From positions 114,835 to 153,283 of the forward strand of contig LBWX01000003.1 in NCBI GenBank assembly GCA_000995065.1: a stretch of DNA of 38,449 nucleotides. The letters are read 5' to 3'. A program made the position numbers and the translations under genes. Of this stretch, positions 30,819 to 38,449 are shown piece by piece (the first letter of the stretch is position 1; each line of letters begins with the position of its first letter). The notes under the pieces were generated by a model that was given only the letters and a program-made list of their open reading frames with translations, made no database searches and was not told the DNA's origin. This DNA is from a candidate division CPR2 bacterium GW2011_GWC2_39_35. Its GTDB lineage: Bacteria > Patescibacteriota > CPR2.

Positions 30819-32195
30819 ATGAGAATTTCAAGAAGAACCATAAAATTTGATTTGGGCAATGAAACCGCCTTACTACTAAATTCAACTTCCGGAACAATTG
30901 ATATTATTCCAAATAAATTACTTAAAAACCCCTCTTCTGACACAATAAAAAAATTAACCGAAAGAGGACATCTGCTAACCAAAGATAGGGAGAAAACAAC
31001 CCTAATCAGATTAACAGAAATTGCAAAAAATCACGGCCAAAATATTCCTTATTGGTTTTATATTCTAACAACCTTAAGGTGTAACTTTAATTGCCCGATT
31101 TGCTACGAAAAAAGCACCCACAAAACCAAGGATCTAAATCTAGCAACCCTAAAAAAAATAATTAAATCCATAGAAGAAATTCAAAAAACACAACAGATCC
31201 TGAACAAAAGAATGTTTATTGTTTTATTTGGCGGAGAGCCTCTTTGCGGTAATAAAGAGGTTATCGAAAATATTTTAAAAGAATGCAAAAGGCGTCAATG
31301 GAAAGTTGTTATCGTTACTAATGGATCGCTGGTTAAAAAATACGCTAAAATTTTTAGAACTTACCGCGCTGTTATTTCTGATTTTAGAATTACATTGGAC
31401 GGACCTAAACATATCCACAATCAGAGAAGGCCTCAAAAAAATAATCTCGAAACATTTTCTTTAGTTGAAGATGCGATTGACAATTTATTAAAAGAACGCT
31501 TTACAGTTAAGATGCAGACAATTTTGGGAAACGGAAACGAAAAGCACCTGAAGGAATTGGCGAAATTTCTTCTTACAAAAAATTGGTTTCAAAACCCTAA
31601 TTATCAATGGAGAATCGAAGGGTCTCATGATTATGCCAACTTAGACCCCCAAAAAGATGAAATTTCGGAAGGGGAAATGGTTAAAACCCTGATCGATATT
31701 CTAAAAAAATACCCGGAAATATCCGCTAAAATAAAATTTGAAAGCTTTAAATATTTAGGACATATTGTAAACAGCTTTGAATGGTTGGGAACTTACAAAA
31801 CTTATTGGGGCCCAAAATATGGGTTTTGCGAACCTCAAAAAGGGTATCACTTTGTTTTTTCAACTGATGGTAAAATATTTCATTGTCCAAGAACTGTAAA
31901 CAATAAAACGTATTTAATCGGAACGGTAAACAAAGGCTTAAATTCCAAATCCAAAAAATATAAAAAGTCATCTGTTTTGGAAAAACAAAAATGCAAAAAA
32001 TGCGCTTTAAATACTTTCTGCGGGGGAGGCTGTGCCGTTCAAAAGGTATGTTATGATCATTTTGACTGCCAAAAATATACCCTACAAATTATTAATGAAT
32101 TTTTGACATTAATGAGAAAAGAAATCACCAAAAGATCTGACCCAACAAATATTGTTTATATTAATAAGCCCTGGATAGACTTTAAGAATTACTGA
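30819..32195 (+). CDS. Radical SAM enzyme with SPASM domain
   Basis: Radical SAM core starts at LRCNFNCPICYE with the cluster cysteines 88, 92 and 95 (CxxxCxxC). GGEP near residue 139 is the SAM-binding motif. The C-terminal SPASM part has GFCEP, the Cys in IFHCPR, CKKCALNTFCGGGC and later cysteines for auxiliary clusters. Such enzymes usually modify peptides or proteins. The N-terminal 75 residues are a small extra domain that may bind a substrate. No precursor peptide or transporter is adjacent; neighbours are housekeeping genes. AT-rich codon use, short leader, no Shine-Dalgarno site. 458 residues, apparently complete. Confidence 0.92.
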   Translation: MRISRRTIKFDLGNETALLLNSTSGTIDIIPNKLLKNPSSDTIKKLTERGHLLTKDREKTTLIRLTEIAKNHGQNIPYWFYILTTLRCNFNCPICYEKSTHKTKDLNLATLKKIIKSIEEIQKTQQILNKRMFIVLFGGEPLCGNKEVIENILKECKRRQWKVVIVTNGSLVKKYAKIFRTYRAVISDFRITLDGPKHIHNQRRPQKNNLETFSLVEDAIDNLLKERFTVKMQTILGNGNEKHLKELAKFLLTKNWFQNPNYQWRIEGSHDYANLDPQKDEISEGEMVKTLIDILKKYPEISAKIKFESFKYLGHIVNSFEWLGTYKTYWGPKYGFCEPQKGYHFVFSTDGKIFHCPRTVNNKTYLIGTVNKGLNSKSKKYKKSSVLEKQKCKKCALNTFCGGGCAVQKVCYDHFDCQKYTLQIINEFLTLMRKEITKRSDPTNIVYINKPWIDFKNY

Positions 32196-32844
32196 TTATT
32201 ACCACAAATTCCCCTTTTTCTTTAACCAATTCCAAAACCTCCGCAATTTTTCCTCTATATATTTCTTCAAACTTCTTGGTGAGCTCCCGGCAGACAACCG
32301 CGTTTCGGTCGCCACCTAAAAATTCTTGCAGCTGAGATAGTGTTTTTTTAATTCGGTAGGGAGATTCAAAAAAAACAATCGTTCTCTTTTCCGACTTTAA
32401 AGAATTAAAAAGAGTTTGGCGGCCTTTTTTCTTGGGTAAGAATCCTAAAAATAAAAATTCATCGGTATCAAATCCGGAAATAGAGAGTGCAGCGATCGGG
32501 GATGACGGCCCGGGAATCGGAATAATTTCGGTTTCCGGCAGCTCCTCTAGTATTTTTTTTATCAAAAACTGTCCCGGGTCAGAAATCCCCGGGGTTCCGG
32601 CATCAGAGATAAGAGCCATATTCTTTGTGTCTTTGAGAGTCTCAATAATAAAATCGACTTTTGCCAGCCTTGAATGCTGATGATAGCTTTTAACAGGCGT
32701 CGTAATCTCATACCGGCTTAGCAAGATTTTTGCGTGCCTGGTGTCTTCGGCCAATATTAAATCAACCTCTTTTAAGGTGTTTACGGCCCTATAAGTAATA
32801 TCCTCCAAGTTCCCAATTGGAGTGGCAACGATATAGAGTTTCAT
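32182..32844 (-). CDS. rsmI: 16S rRNA 2'-O-methyltransferase RsmI
   Basis: Methylates the ribose of C1402 in the decoding centre, SAM-dependent, tetrapyrrole methylase fold. Motifs: VATPIGNLEDITYRA (residues 6-20), LAEDTR, SDAGTPGISDPG and PIPGPSSPIAAL. 220 residues, so without the extra C-terminal segment of some homologues. Last gene of rpf-rsmA-acyP-rsmI; one base after acyP. Its end overlaps the convergent radical SAM gene by 14 bases. Confidence 0.95.
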   Translation of the reverse strand: MKLYIVATPIGNLEDITYRAVNTLKEVDLILAEDTRHAKILLSRYEITTPVKSYHQHSRLAKVDFIIETLKDTKNMALISDAGTPGISDPGQFLIKKILEELPETEIIPIPGPSSPIAALSISGFDTDEFLFLGFLPKKKGRQTLFNSLKSEKRTIVFFESPYRIKKTLSQLQEFLGGDRNAVVCRELTKKFEEIYRGKIAEVLELVKEKGEFVVIISNS

Positions 32845-32845
32845 G

Positions 32846-33115
32846 TTAAATTATCCTAAATTCCTCAAACTCCCCGGTTGCTTCTTTTTCTTCAATCTCC
32901 ACATCTGCAACATCGGACATTGGACTTCCTTCCCACACCCAATCAACAAAATTTTTTAAGGCGTCGTCATTCCCCTCAACAACCATCGAGATCTCGCCAT
33001 TTACTTCGTTTCTAATCCAGCCCTTAACCTTCAAGATTTTCGCTTTTTTTAAAGCATGATGCCTGTAAAACACCCCCTGAACATCGCCCGAAACCGTAAT
33101 TTCATTGCGCTTCAT
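32846..33115 (-). CDS. acyP: Acylphosphatase
   Basis: Small enzyme that hydrolyses acyl phosphates. GDVQGVFYRHHA carries the catalytic Arg near residue 18, and GWIRNEVNGEISMVVEG carries the catalytic Asn near residue 36. 89 residues, usual length. It shares one base with rsmA and ends one base before rsmI. Physiological substrate in this genome unknown. Confidence 0.93.
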   Translation of the reverse strand: MKRNEITVSGDVQGVFYRHHALKKAKILKVKGWIRNEVNGEISMVVEGNDDALKNFVDWVWEGSPMSDVADVEIEEKEATGEFEEFRII

Positions 33116-33948
33116 TAACTTAACTTCTCCTTAATTAGCTGATAAATTTTATCCCAATCTTCTACAGAAAGTTCTTCCGCTCGGAGCTTAATGTCAAAAT
33201 CAAGATTCTCTAAAATCTTTATAACCTCTTCTTTGGGAATTTGCAAGCCTCCACTTAAAGAATTGGACAGAGTTTTTCTTTTTTCGCCAAAGCCGGCCTT
33301 AACTATCCTAAAAAATAATTTTTCGTTTATGTCAAACCTTGGCTTAGAAAAAACATCTATCTTAATAATGGCTGAATCAACTTTAGGTTTTGGCCAAAAA
33401 GAAGTATTGGGAACGATGCGAACGATCTCCGGATCACCGTAAAGCTGCACAGCTACTGCCAAAACGCTCATGTTTCCAGGCCTGGCTGTTACTCTCTCGG
33501 CTACCTCTTTTTGAATTAAAAAAACGATCTCAGACGGCTTATTTAGAGCCGATTCGAGAAAATTCCGAAGTATTGGCGAGGTTATATAGTAAGGTAAATT
33601 AGCTACAATTTTATAGCCCTTGGGCAAAACAGTGGTATTAAATTTTAAGACGTGCTCTCTTACAACTTCCAAATTGTCTTCAGGCACGGTGGACTTTAAG
33701 ACCTCGATCATATTTGGATCAAATTCGACGGCTACTACTTTTTTTGCATGTTTTACAAGCTCTGAAGTTAAAACCCCCAAACCCGGTCCAATTTCTAAAA
33801 CCACATCATCTTTGTTTAAATTAGCCGCTGAAACAATAGAGAAAAGGGCTTCTTTGTCCATCAAAAAATGTTGGCCAAGTGATTTCTTGGCCCACATATT
33901 ATGAGATTTAAGGATTTCTTTTATTTGATTTAAATTCGTTAAATCCAT
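33115..33948 (-). CDS. rsmA: 16S rRNA A1518/A1519 dimethyltransferase RsmA (KsgA)
   Basis: Dimethylates two adenosines near the 3' end of 16S rRNA in late small-subunit assembly. SAM site VLEIGPGLGVLTSEL (residues 48-62); the catalytic NLPYYI near residue 117; C-terminal helical domain with FGEKRKTLSNSL. 277 residues, complete. It starts 5 bases after the Rpf-like gene, preserving a link between resuscitation-type G5 proteins and ksgA seen in Actinobacteria and Firmicutes. Two rRNA methylases in one operon (rsmA, rsmI). Confidence 0.96.
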   Translation of the reverse strand: MDLTNLNQIKEILKSHNMWAKKSLGQHFLMDKEALFSIVSAANLNKDDVVLEIGPGLGVLTSELVKHAKKVVAVEFDPNMIEVLKSTVPEDNLEVVREHVLKFNTTVLPKGYKIVANLPYYITSPILRNFLESALNKPSEIVFLIQKEVAERVTARPGNMSVLAVAVQLYGDPEIVRIVPNTSFWPKPKVDSAIIKIDVFSKPRFDINEKLFFRIVKAGFGEKRKTLSNSLSGGLQIPKEEVIKILENLDFDIKLRAEELSVEDWDKIYQLIKEKLS

Positions 33949-33953
33949 CTTGA

Positions 33954-35159
33954 TTATTTACAGCCACACACTCTTGATGTATTGGGCCAAGGCTTCCAAC
34001 CGGCTCCCCCATATACAACCCGATAAGCGGTTGCATGTATCTGAGCTGCTGTATCGTATTTGGTGGCACCTGCAAAGCCAGCTAAGGCCGCATACTTATA
34101 AAAACTGTCATCCCACTGGAAAAGGCCAACATGACCAGTGCTATCCACAGAGTATGGGTTACCACCGCTTTCTCTAAGCATCACACAGTATAAGTCAGCC
34201 GGGTCAACTCCATATTTTTTGCCAGCATCAACGATAGTGTTCCAATAAGCATTTGGATTACCTGGCTTTCTGCCCCTTTTTATTACTCTAGGCTTGGAAC
34301 TTTTGGTGACAACTTCGTTTATCAGGTCCTGGGAAGCTACCTGGCCATTCTCAAAGGTAACCCTATAAGCCTGTTCCTTAAGTCCATCCTCTCCTTCATC
34401 AATTACTTCTTGTTGGCCTTTTAAAAGTTCGTAGTCATCCTGATACGTAGTAGTTCTTAAAATAGATGCTTGCTTTTTAACAACGCTCTCAGCAACCCTT
34501 ATAATTTCGACATTTAAGCCGTTCATGACAAGCGAATCTAAACCAACATTTATTTTATCTTTATCACCTAAAATAATTTTCTTTTCAGCTAAAGCCTCTC
34601 TTACAGTATTAGCCCATGACCTAACCTCGACTGTTGTGCCATCAACCGTAACCGTAATTTTTGTCGCTCTTCTGATTTGAATTTTTTGGCCTATCCAGCC
34701 ATCCTTGGCAAAATCGGTAACTAAAGAAGATTCTACCCTGTCTTCAGGCGCCAAATTAAAATTATGTTGAGCTAAAATCTGCATCGGATCACTTAAACCA
34801 CTAAAAGTTTTGATCGGCTGCATTTCATCGAGAATCAAAACCGGTAGAGCTTTTACGATTTCGATATTTACAGTACCGCCATTCAGTTCGGTATCTAGGC
34901 CTGGATTTATAGCATCAAATTCATTTCGAGAGATTTTGGCCTGATCCAAAACTTCTCTGACATTTTTTGCAGATGATCTTATAGTGAAGGCATTGCCTTC
35001 GGAATTTATGGTGACGCTTGTTAGCGGTCTGGAAGCGATTATTTCGTTTGAAGAAGTAAGATTGCCAGAAACACTGGCAGGAATTAGGACGAAGGTTGCG
35101 AGACTTAAAGATAGTTTTTTAACAAGAACCTTCGGCACAAAATTGTTCGGTAATAAAAT
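33954..35159 (-). CDS. Rpf/YabE-like secreted G5-domain protein with lysozyme-like end
   Basis: Cell-wall-active secreted protein. Signal sequence (basic KVLVKKL then LSLATFVLIPASVSG), DUF348-type repeats (TVNGTTVEVRSWANTVREAL and relatives, about 45-235), a G5 domain (about 225-300), and a C-terminal lysozyme-like transglycosylase domain (IVDAGKKYGVDPADLYCVMLRESGG, with the probable catalytic Glu). Family members cleave peptidoglycan and some wake dormant cells. The start is odd: no ATG. GTG at 35138 has no ribosome site, whereas GGAGG stands 5 bases before an ATT at 35159 in frame. I use the ATT; the GTG is the alternative. First gene of the operon with rsmA, acyP and rsmI. Confidence 0.88.
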   Translation of the reverse strand: MLLPNNFVPKVLVKKLSLSLATFVLIPASVSGNLTSSNEIIASRPLTSVTINSEGNAFTIRSSAKNVREVLDQAKISRNEFDAINPGLDTELNGGTVNIEIVKALPVLILDEMQPIKTFSGLSDPMQILAQHNFNLAPEDRVESSLVTDFAKDGWIGQKIQIRRATKITVTVDGTTVEVRSWANTVREALAEKKIILGDKDKINVGLDSLVMNGLNVEIIRVAESVVKKQASILRTTTYQDDYELLKGQQEVIDEGEDGLKEQAYRVTFENGQVASQDLINEVVTKSSKPRVIKRGRKPGNPNAYWNTIVDAGKKYGVDPADLYCVMLRESGGNPYSVDSTGHVGLFQWDDSFYKYAALAGFAGATKYDTAAQIHATAYRVVYGGAGWKPWPNTSRVCGCK

Positions 35160-35290
35160 GGAATCCTCCGGATTAACTAGTACTTTTTTGTTTTACGCGA
35201 ACTTTTTAAAACCTTTTTATTTTGATTGTTTTCGCCCAAAATATAGTTAGTCTTGGGGCCTAAACGCTAGCTTTTTAATAAGCTTTAAAC

Positions 35291-35319
35291 ATTTTACTCT
35301 AGACCCCCTATTATGTCAA
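35291..35319 (-). promoter_or_regulatory. Promoter of rpf-rsmA-acyP-rsmI
   Basis: Minus strand TTGACA (35314-35319), 17 bp, TAAAAT (35291-35296), leaving a leader of about 125 nt. Confidence 0.78.
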
Positions 35320-35571
35320 GGAGCCGGGAAGGGCTAAGCTAAGGCAAAATTTAACATAAGCTTCATGAACAAAATTTCTAGAGTTTTTCCACAGAATAAA
35401 CACTTCGATCAATATCTAATGTCTAATTGACCTAATATAATTTCAATGATCAATAACCAAAGAATCAAAAATTTTGGACATTAGACATTAAAAATTGGGG
35501 CTTGATTAGAAATTAGAGCAATTGGGAATTAGAAATTATGTCTCTATTCTTAATTTTAAAATATTGATATT
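35320..35571. other. AT-rich spacer with degenerate ATTAGA-like repeats
   Basis: No gene. Several near-copies of ATTAGA/TCTAAT occur (for example TAATGTCTAATT near 35417 and ACATTAGACATT near 35480, which can pair with each other, and AAATTAGA twice near 35510-35530). No unit is regular enough for a CRISPR or satellite. The pairing could act as a weak terminator for pcrA. Confidence 0.5.
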
Positions 35572-37668
35572 TCATACTTTCTCAATGGGGGCAAATACAG
35601 ACGATAGCCTTTTTATTCCCATTCCCTCAAATACCACATCAATCTCCTCACCATGAACCGACACCACCATCCCTTGGCCAAATTTGGCGTGTCTTACCTT
35701 ATCTCCGGATTTGTAATCAAAAGTCGGCTCCTTGAGCTCTACCGGAGTAGTTGAAAAATCGGTAGTCAGAGATGATGGGATATCATAAATGAATCTTGAT
35801 GGCGGGTTGGATGTAATATTACCATATAAAAGCCGACTGGAAGCATAAGCCAAGTAAAGCCTTTTTCTGGCTCTGGTCATTGCCACGTAACAAAGACGGC
35901 GCTCTTCTTCCATCTCTTCCTGCTCGAGCAAGCTTCTGGAATGAGGAAAAATCCCTTCCTCCATTCCAACCACAAAAACAATAGGGAATTCCAAACCTTT
36001 GGCCGAATGCATCGTCATCAGCGTAACGGCACTCACACCTTCGGAATAATTATCTAAGTCGCTGATTAAAGAGACTTGTTCCAAGAATGATTCCAAATTT
36101 AACGATTCATCACTTTGGGCAAATTCTCTGGCAACTGATATAAATTCCCGCAAGTTTTCGACTCTTCCTTCGCCCTCAAGCGTACCATCGTCTAAATATT
36201 CCAGATAGCCCGAACTTCTTAAAATTTTTTCAATTAATTCCGGCACTCCCAAAATCTGAGAAACTGCCGCTAATTCTTCGGTAAATTGCGAAAAATCTGT
36301 AAGAGCCGCTTGAGCTTTGTTTTGAATTCCGATTTCCTCTGCCCTTTTTATTGCCTCTTTTACAGTTAAGTTCCCTTTTCTTGCAAAGTTTTCCAAGACA
36401 TCCAAGCTTTTAGCACCAATTCCCCGAGGCGGCAGATTTACCACTCTTCTAAAAGAAACCCAATCATTATCCGAATAAACGAATCTAAGATAGGCTAGAA
36501 TATCTTTAATCTCTTTTCTTTCATAAAAACGCACGCCGCCGACTATCTTATACGGCATGTTAAACTTCAAAAACTGCTCTTCTAAGGACCTCGATTGCGC
36601 ATTGGTGCGGTATAAAACTGCCACATCCTTTGGCGCGTAACCTTGGCGCCCCAGCCTGCCAAGCTCGGCAATAATAAACTGCCCCTCCTCTTTCTCATTA
36701 AAAGCTTCGTAAATTATGATGGGTAAGCCCGATTCGTTATCCGTCCATAGTTCTTTATCCGAACGCTTATCATTTTTTAAAATTACGTTATGAGCCGCTT
36801 CCAAGATATTTTTAGTCGATCTATAATTTTGTTCTAATTTAATAATCTTGGCTTCTGGATAGTCTTTATGAAAATCCAAAATATTTCGATAATTTGCCCC
36901 TCTCCAAGAATAAATCGCTTGATCATCGTCCCCAATTGCACAGATATTATGATGCTTCTTGGCCAGGAGCTTCGTAAAAAGATATTGCACGTGGTTAGTA
37001 TCCTGATACTCGTCCACCAAGATATATTCAAACTGTTTTTGGTATTTTTCTAAAACCTCAGGAAATTTACCGAATAACTCAACAGTTCTTAGAAGCAAAT
37101 CGTCAAAATCTAAAGCGCCATTTTCTTTAAGCCTTTTATCGTATTCAAAGTAAACTTTAGCTACAATATCCTGAAAATTCCCTACCGCCGTACTTTCGTA
37201 GTCTATAGCTGAAACCATCTCGTTTTTAGCCGAAGAAATACTCGAGAGAATTGCCCTTGGGTTATATTGCTTGTTATCAATAGATAAAAATTTCATCGAG
37301 TCTTTAATAACCGTCATCTGATCACCTTCGTCATAAATAAGGAAACGAGATTTGTAGCCCAAAAGTTCGATATCTTTTCTTAAGATCTTAACGCAAATAG
37401 AATGAAAGGTTCCGGCAAAAGGAAATTCTTCCTTGGCACCAACTAGTGCCGCAATTCTGGTTTTCATCTCCTTGGCCGCCTTATTGGTAAAAGTGACGGC
37501 TAAAATATTAAAAGGACTCACTTGTTTCTCGCACACTAAATAGGCGATCCGGTGAGTTAGGGCCTTGGTTTTGCCCGATCCGGCCCCCGCCAAAATTAAA
37601 ACCGGCCCCTTAGTTGTTAGAACCGCATCTTTTTGCTCTGGATTTAAAGTAGATAGAATATCTGACAT
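35572..37668 (-). CDS. pcrA: UvrD/PcrA-type superfamily 1 DNA helicase
   Basis: 3'-5' helicase used in repair and replication restart. Q-motif LNPEQKDAV (residues 8-16), Walker A GAGSGKT (28-34), Walker B VDEYQDT, motif III GDDDQAIYSWRGA, motif IV QNYRST, motif V MTMHSAKGLEF and motif VI YVAMTRARKRL. The C-terminal KVRHAKFGQGMVVSV resembles the Tudor-like RNA-polymerase-binding domain of PcrA. 698 residues, full length. A TATAAT ends 8 bases before the ATG and there is no ribosome site, so the leader is minimal. Single gene. Confidence 0.95.
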   Translation of the reverse strand: MSDILSTLNPEQKDAVLTTKGPVLILAGAGSGKTKALTHRIAYLVCEKQVSPFNILAVTFTNKAAKEMKTRIAALVGAKEEFPFAGTFHSICVKILRKDIELLGYKSRFLIYDEGDQMTVIKDSMKFLSIDNKQYNPRAILSSISSAKNEMVSAIDYESTAVGNFQDIVAKVYFEYDKRLKENGALDFDDLLLRTVELFGKFPEVLEKYQKQFEYILVDEYQDTNHVQYLFTKLLAKKHHNICAIGDDDQAIYSWRGANYRNILDFHKDYPEAKIIKLEQNYRSTKNILEAAHNVILKNDKRSDKELWTDNESGLPIIIYEAFNEKEEGQFIIAELGRLGRQGYAPKDVAVLYRTNAQSRSLEEQFLKFNMPYKIVGGVRFYERKEIKDILAYLRFVYSDNDWVSFRRVVNLPPRGIGAKSLDVLENFARKGNLTVKEAIKRAEEIGIQNKAQAALTDFSQFTEELAAVSQILGVPELIEKILRSSGYLEYLDDGTLEGEGRVENLREFISVAREFAQSDESLNLESFLEQVSLISDLDNYSEGVSAVTLMTMHSAKGLEFPIVFVVGMEEGIFPHSRSLLEQEEMEEERRLCYVAMTRARKRLYLAYASSRLLYGNITSNPPSRFIYDIPSSLTTDFSTTPVELKEPTFDYKSGDKVRHAKFGQGMVVSVHGEEIDVVFEGMGIKRLSSVFAPIEKV

Positions 37669-37731
37669 GCCAACATATTATAATGAGGATTTGTGAAAAA
37701 AGAAAGCGAATATCAGTCCTATAAAAAAATA

Positions 37732-37760
37732 TTGATAACCATATCTAGAAATGATAGAAT
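37732..37760 (+). promoter_or_regulatory. Promoter of the 128-aa orphan gene
   Basis: TTGATA (37732-37737), 17 bp, TAGAAT (37755-37760). The leader contains AAATAGAAAG and later CGAAAGA, also present in that order in the leader at 8560-8585. Confidence 0.72.
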
Positions 37761-37831
37761 GCCGTGGGATTGAAATAGAAAGCTATTTACCAATTGATCA
37801 AGAGATAAAGTCGAAAGATTAGGGGGGTAAT

Positions 37832-38218
37832 ATGAGAACAGCGACAAAAGACCCGACAAGAACAGCGAAGACTAATTTCATTGAAGATCTGCTAGCACTA
37901 ATCGAAGCAATAAAAGATCCAAATTCTGATTCCAGAGACCTTCATTTAAAAGCAGCCAGACTAAGAAACAAATGCAATTCTCATAAAAAGGTTTCTGCCA
38001 TCATCAGGATAATCCACGCCTCGAAACAAAAATACAGATCCGAGGAATATACCTTAGAAATGATGACTTACCTTCTAATGATCGTTGCCGGCGGGAAAGC
38101 CTTCTTAAAAAGCAGCGAGAGGGGATTTTTGTCTAGCATATCCTGCTGGAAAGTGGTCGGCGAGAGCGAAGAAATCAGCGCTCTAATGAGAGATATCCTT
38201 ACCCTGGATAACAAATGA
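37832..38218 (+). CDS. Protein of unknown function (128 aa)
   Basis: Not recognised. GGGGGG lies 6 bases before the ATG. Predicted mostly helical and basic: a Thr/Lys-rich head (residues 1-15), LLALIEAIKDP, a run of Arg/Lys/His residues (40-70) and a more hydrophobic segment TLEMMTYLLMIVAGGKAFL (about 75-93), then a mixed tail. Two cysteines. It may be an accessory nucleic-acid-binding or membrane-associated protein; nothing decides this. It forms a complete unit with promoter and long compound terminator, in the style of the island at 8499-12245. Confidence 0.7.
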   Translation: MRTATKDPTRTAKTNFIEDLLALIEAIKDPNSDSRDLHLKAARLRNKCNSHKKVSAIIRIIHASKQKYRSEEYTLEMMTYLLMIVAGGKAFLKSSERGFLSSISCWKVVGESEEISALMRDILTLDNK

Positions 38219-38228
38219 CCATAGATAG

Positions 38229-38293
38229 AGACGGAAAAGATAAGAGCTGGGTTTATATACTCAAACCCAGCTCTTACAATGCCGTCTTTTTTT
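38229..38293 (+). terminator. Compound terminator of the 128-aa gene
   Basis: Outer stem AGACGG (38229-38234) with CCGTCT (38282-38287) followed by seven T. Inner perfect 14-bp stem TAAGAGCTGGGTTT (38241-38254) with 38263-38276. Confidence 0.9.
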
Positions 38294-38346
38294 ATTTTAT
38301 TACTTTTACTTAATTTTTAACTCTTGATTCTTAATTCTATTGGAGA

Positions 38347-38382
38347 GTAGTTCTCCACCCACTTCGTGGAGTCGAACAATAA
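38347..38382. repeat. Spaced repeat TTCTC-N16-TCGAACAATAA, copy 3
   Basis: 34 of 36 bases match 2711-2746. In this copy CTCCAC and GTGGAG inside the motif form a perfect 6-bp hairpin. No gene is visible from here to the window end at 38449. Confidence 0.85.
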
Positions 38383-38449
38383 TCCCATCGAGCTATAAAG
38401 GCATTAGCCATCAGCCTACTTTCTTCTCCACACCAATCGCACAATCGGG

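Noticed and set aside
35400-35570. Repeated ATTAGA motifs as a CRISPR array or satellite
   Set aside because: Units are irregular in length and sequence, with no constant repeat-spacer alternation and no cas genes.
1-38449. Recoded TGA (glycine) as in Gracilibacteria/SR1
   Set aside because: Core genes read full length without in-frame TGA and several genes end on TGA at the expected family length.

Overview
The window looks like a stretch of a small bacterial genome, most likely a member of the Candidate Phyla Radiation (Patescibacteria). This is an inference from style, not a marker-gene assignment. Reasons: moderately AT-rich DNA, short spacers, overlapping housekeeping genes, several promoters that sit almost on the start codon, a CvpA-CAP fusion, a ClpC gene behind nusA, and an L19 with a long acidic tail. 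TGA is used as an ordinary stop, so there is no sign of the Gracilibacteria/SR1 recoding.

Left edge (1-2500): a large serine recombinase whose 3' end runs antisense into a tRNA-Ala(GGC) gene. A perfect 99-bp inverted repeat flanks the recombinase, and its left arm starts at base 1 of the window. Beyond the tRNA is a small Cys-containing unknown gene with its own promoter and long hairpin terminator.

Minus-strand core (2831-8417): nusA-clpC, rnhB-yraN and rplS (L19). They cover transcription and protein quality control, RNA/DNA hybrid removal, an endonuclease-fold protein and the ribosome.

Plus-strand accessory island (8499-12245): all transcription turns to the plus strand and splits into a chain of compact units, most with a sigma70-type promoter (17-bp spacer) and a strong hairpin terminator. 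In order: a 98-residue membrane protein; a transcript of about 520 nt, mostly non-coding and highly structured; an operon of four microproteins of 34-53 residues with strong Shine-Dalgarno sites; a short leader-like transcript with alternative terminator hairpins; a dapA gene of distinctly higher G+C; and a GC-rich unit. That last unit lies between direct repeats that duplicate the last codons of mnmA, as expected for a small element inserted at the 3' end of mnmA. This island is the most novel part of the window.

Minus-strand core (12329-21392): mnmA; an operon of CvpA-CAP, tsaC, DUF218 and DHH phosphoesterase; an operon of a Phd-like protein, Nudix, iscS and iscU; a bactofilin-like membrane protein; and a redox/metal cluster of DUF2892, glutaredoxin and a CsoR/RcnR-family repressor. 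An RcnR-type G-tract operator lies over the repressor's own promoter. IscS and IscU could supply sulfur to MnmA.

Mixed region (21604-26334): corA, three unknown or poorly known proteins and ligA. Right core (26490-37668): metG-MFS-tatD, a HAD protein, a radical SAM/SPASM enzyme on the plus strand, the Rpf-like G5 protein with rsmA-acyP-rsmI, and a UvrD/PcrA helicase. The metG/tatD/rpf/rsmA/rsmI set echoes a neighbourhood conserved in Gram-positive bacteria. The window closes with a 128-residue orphan protein unit and the third copy of a spaced repeat, TTCTC-N16-TCGAACAATAA.
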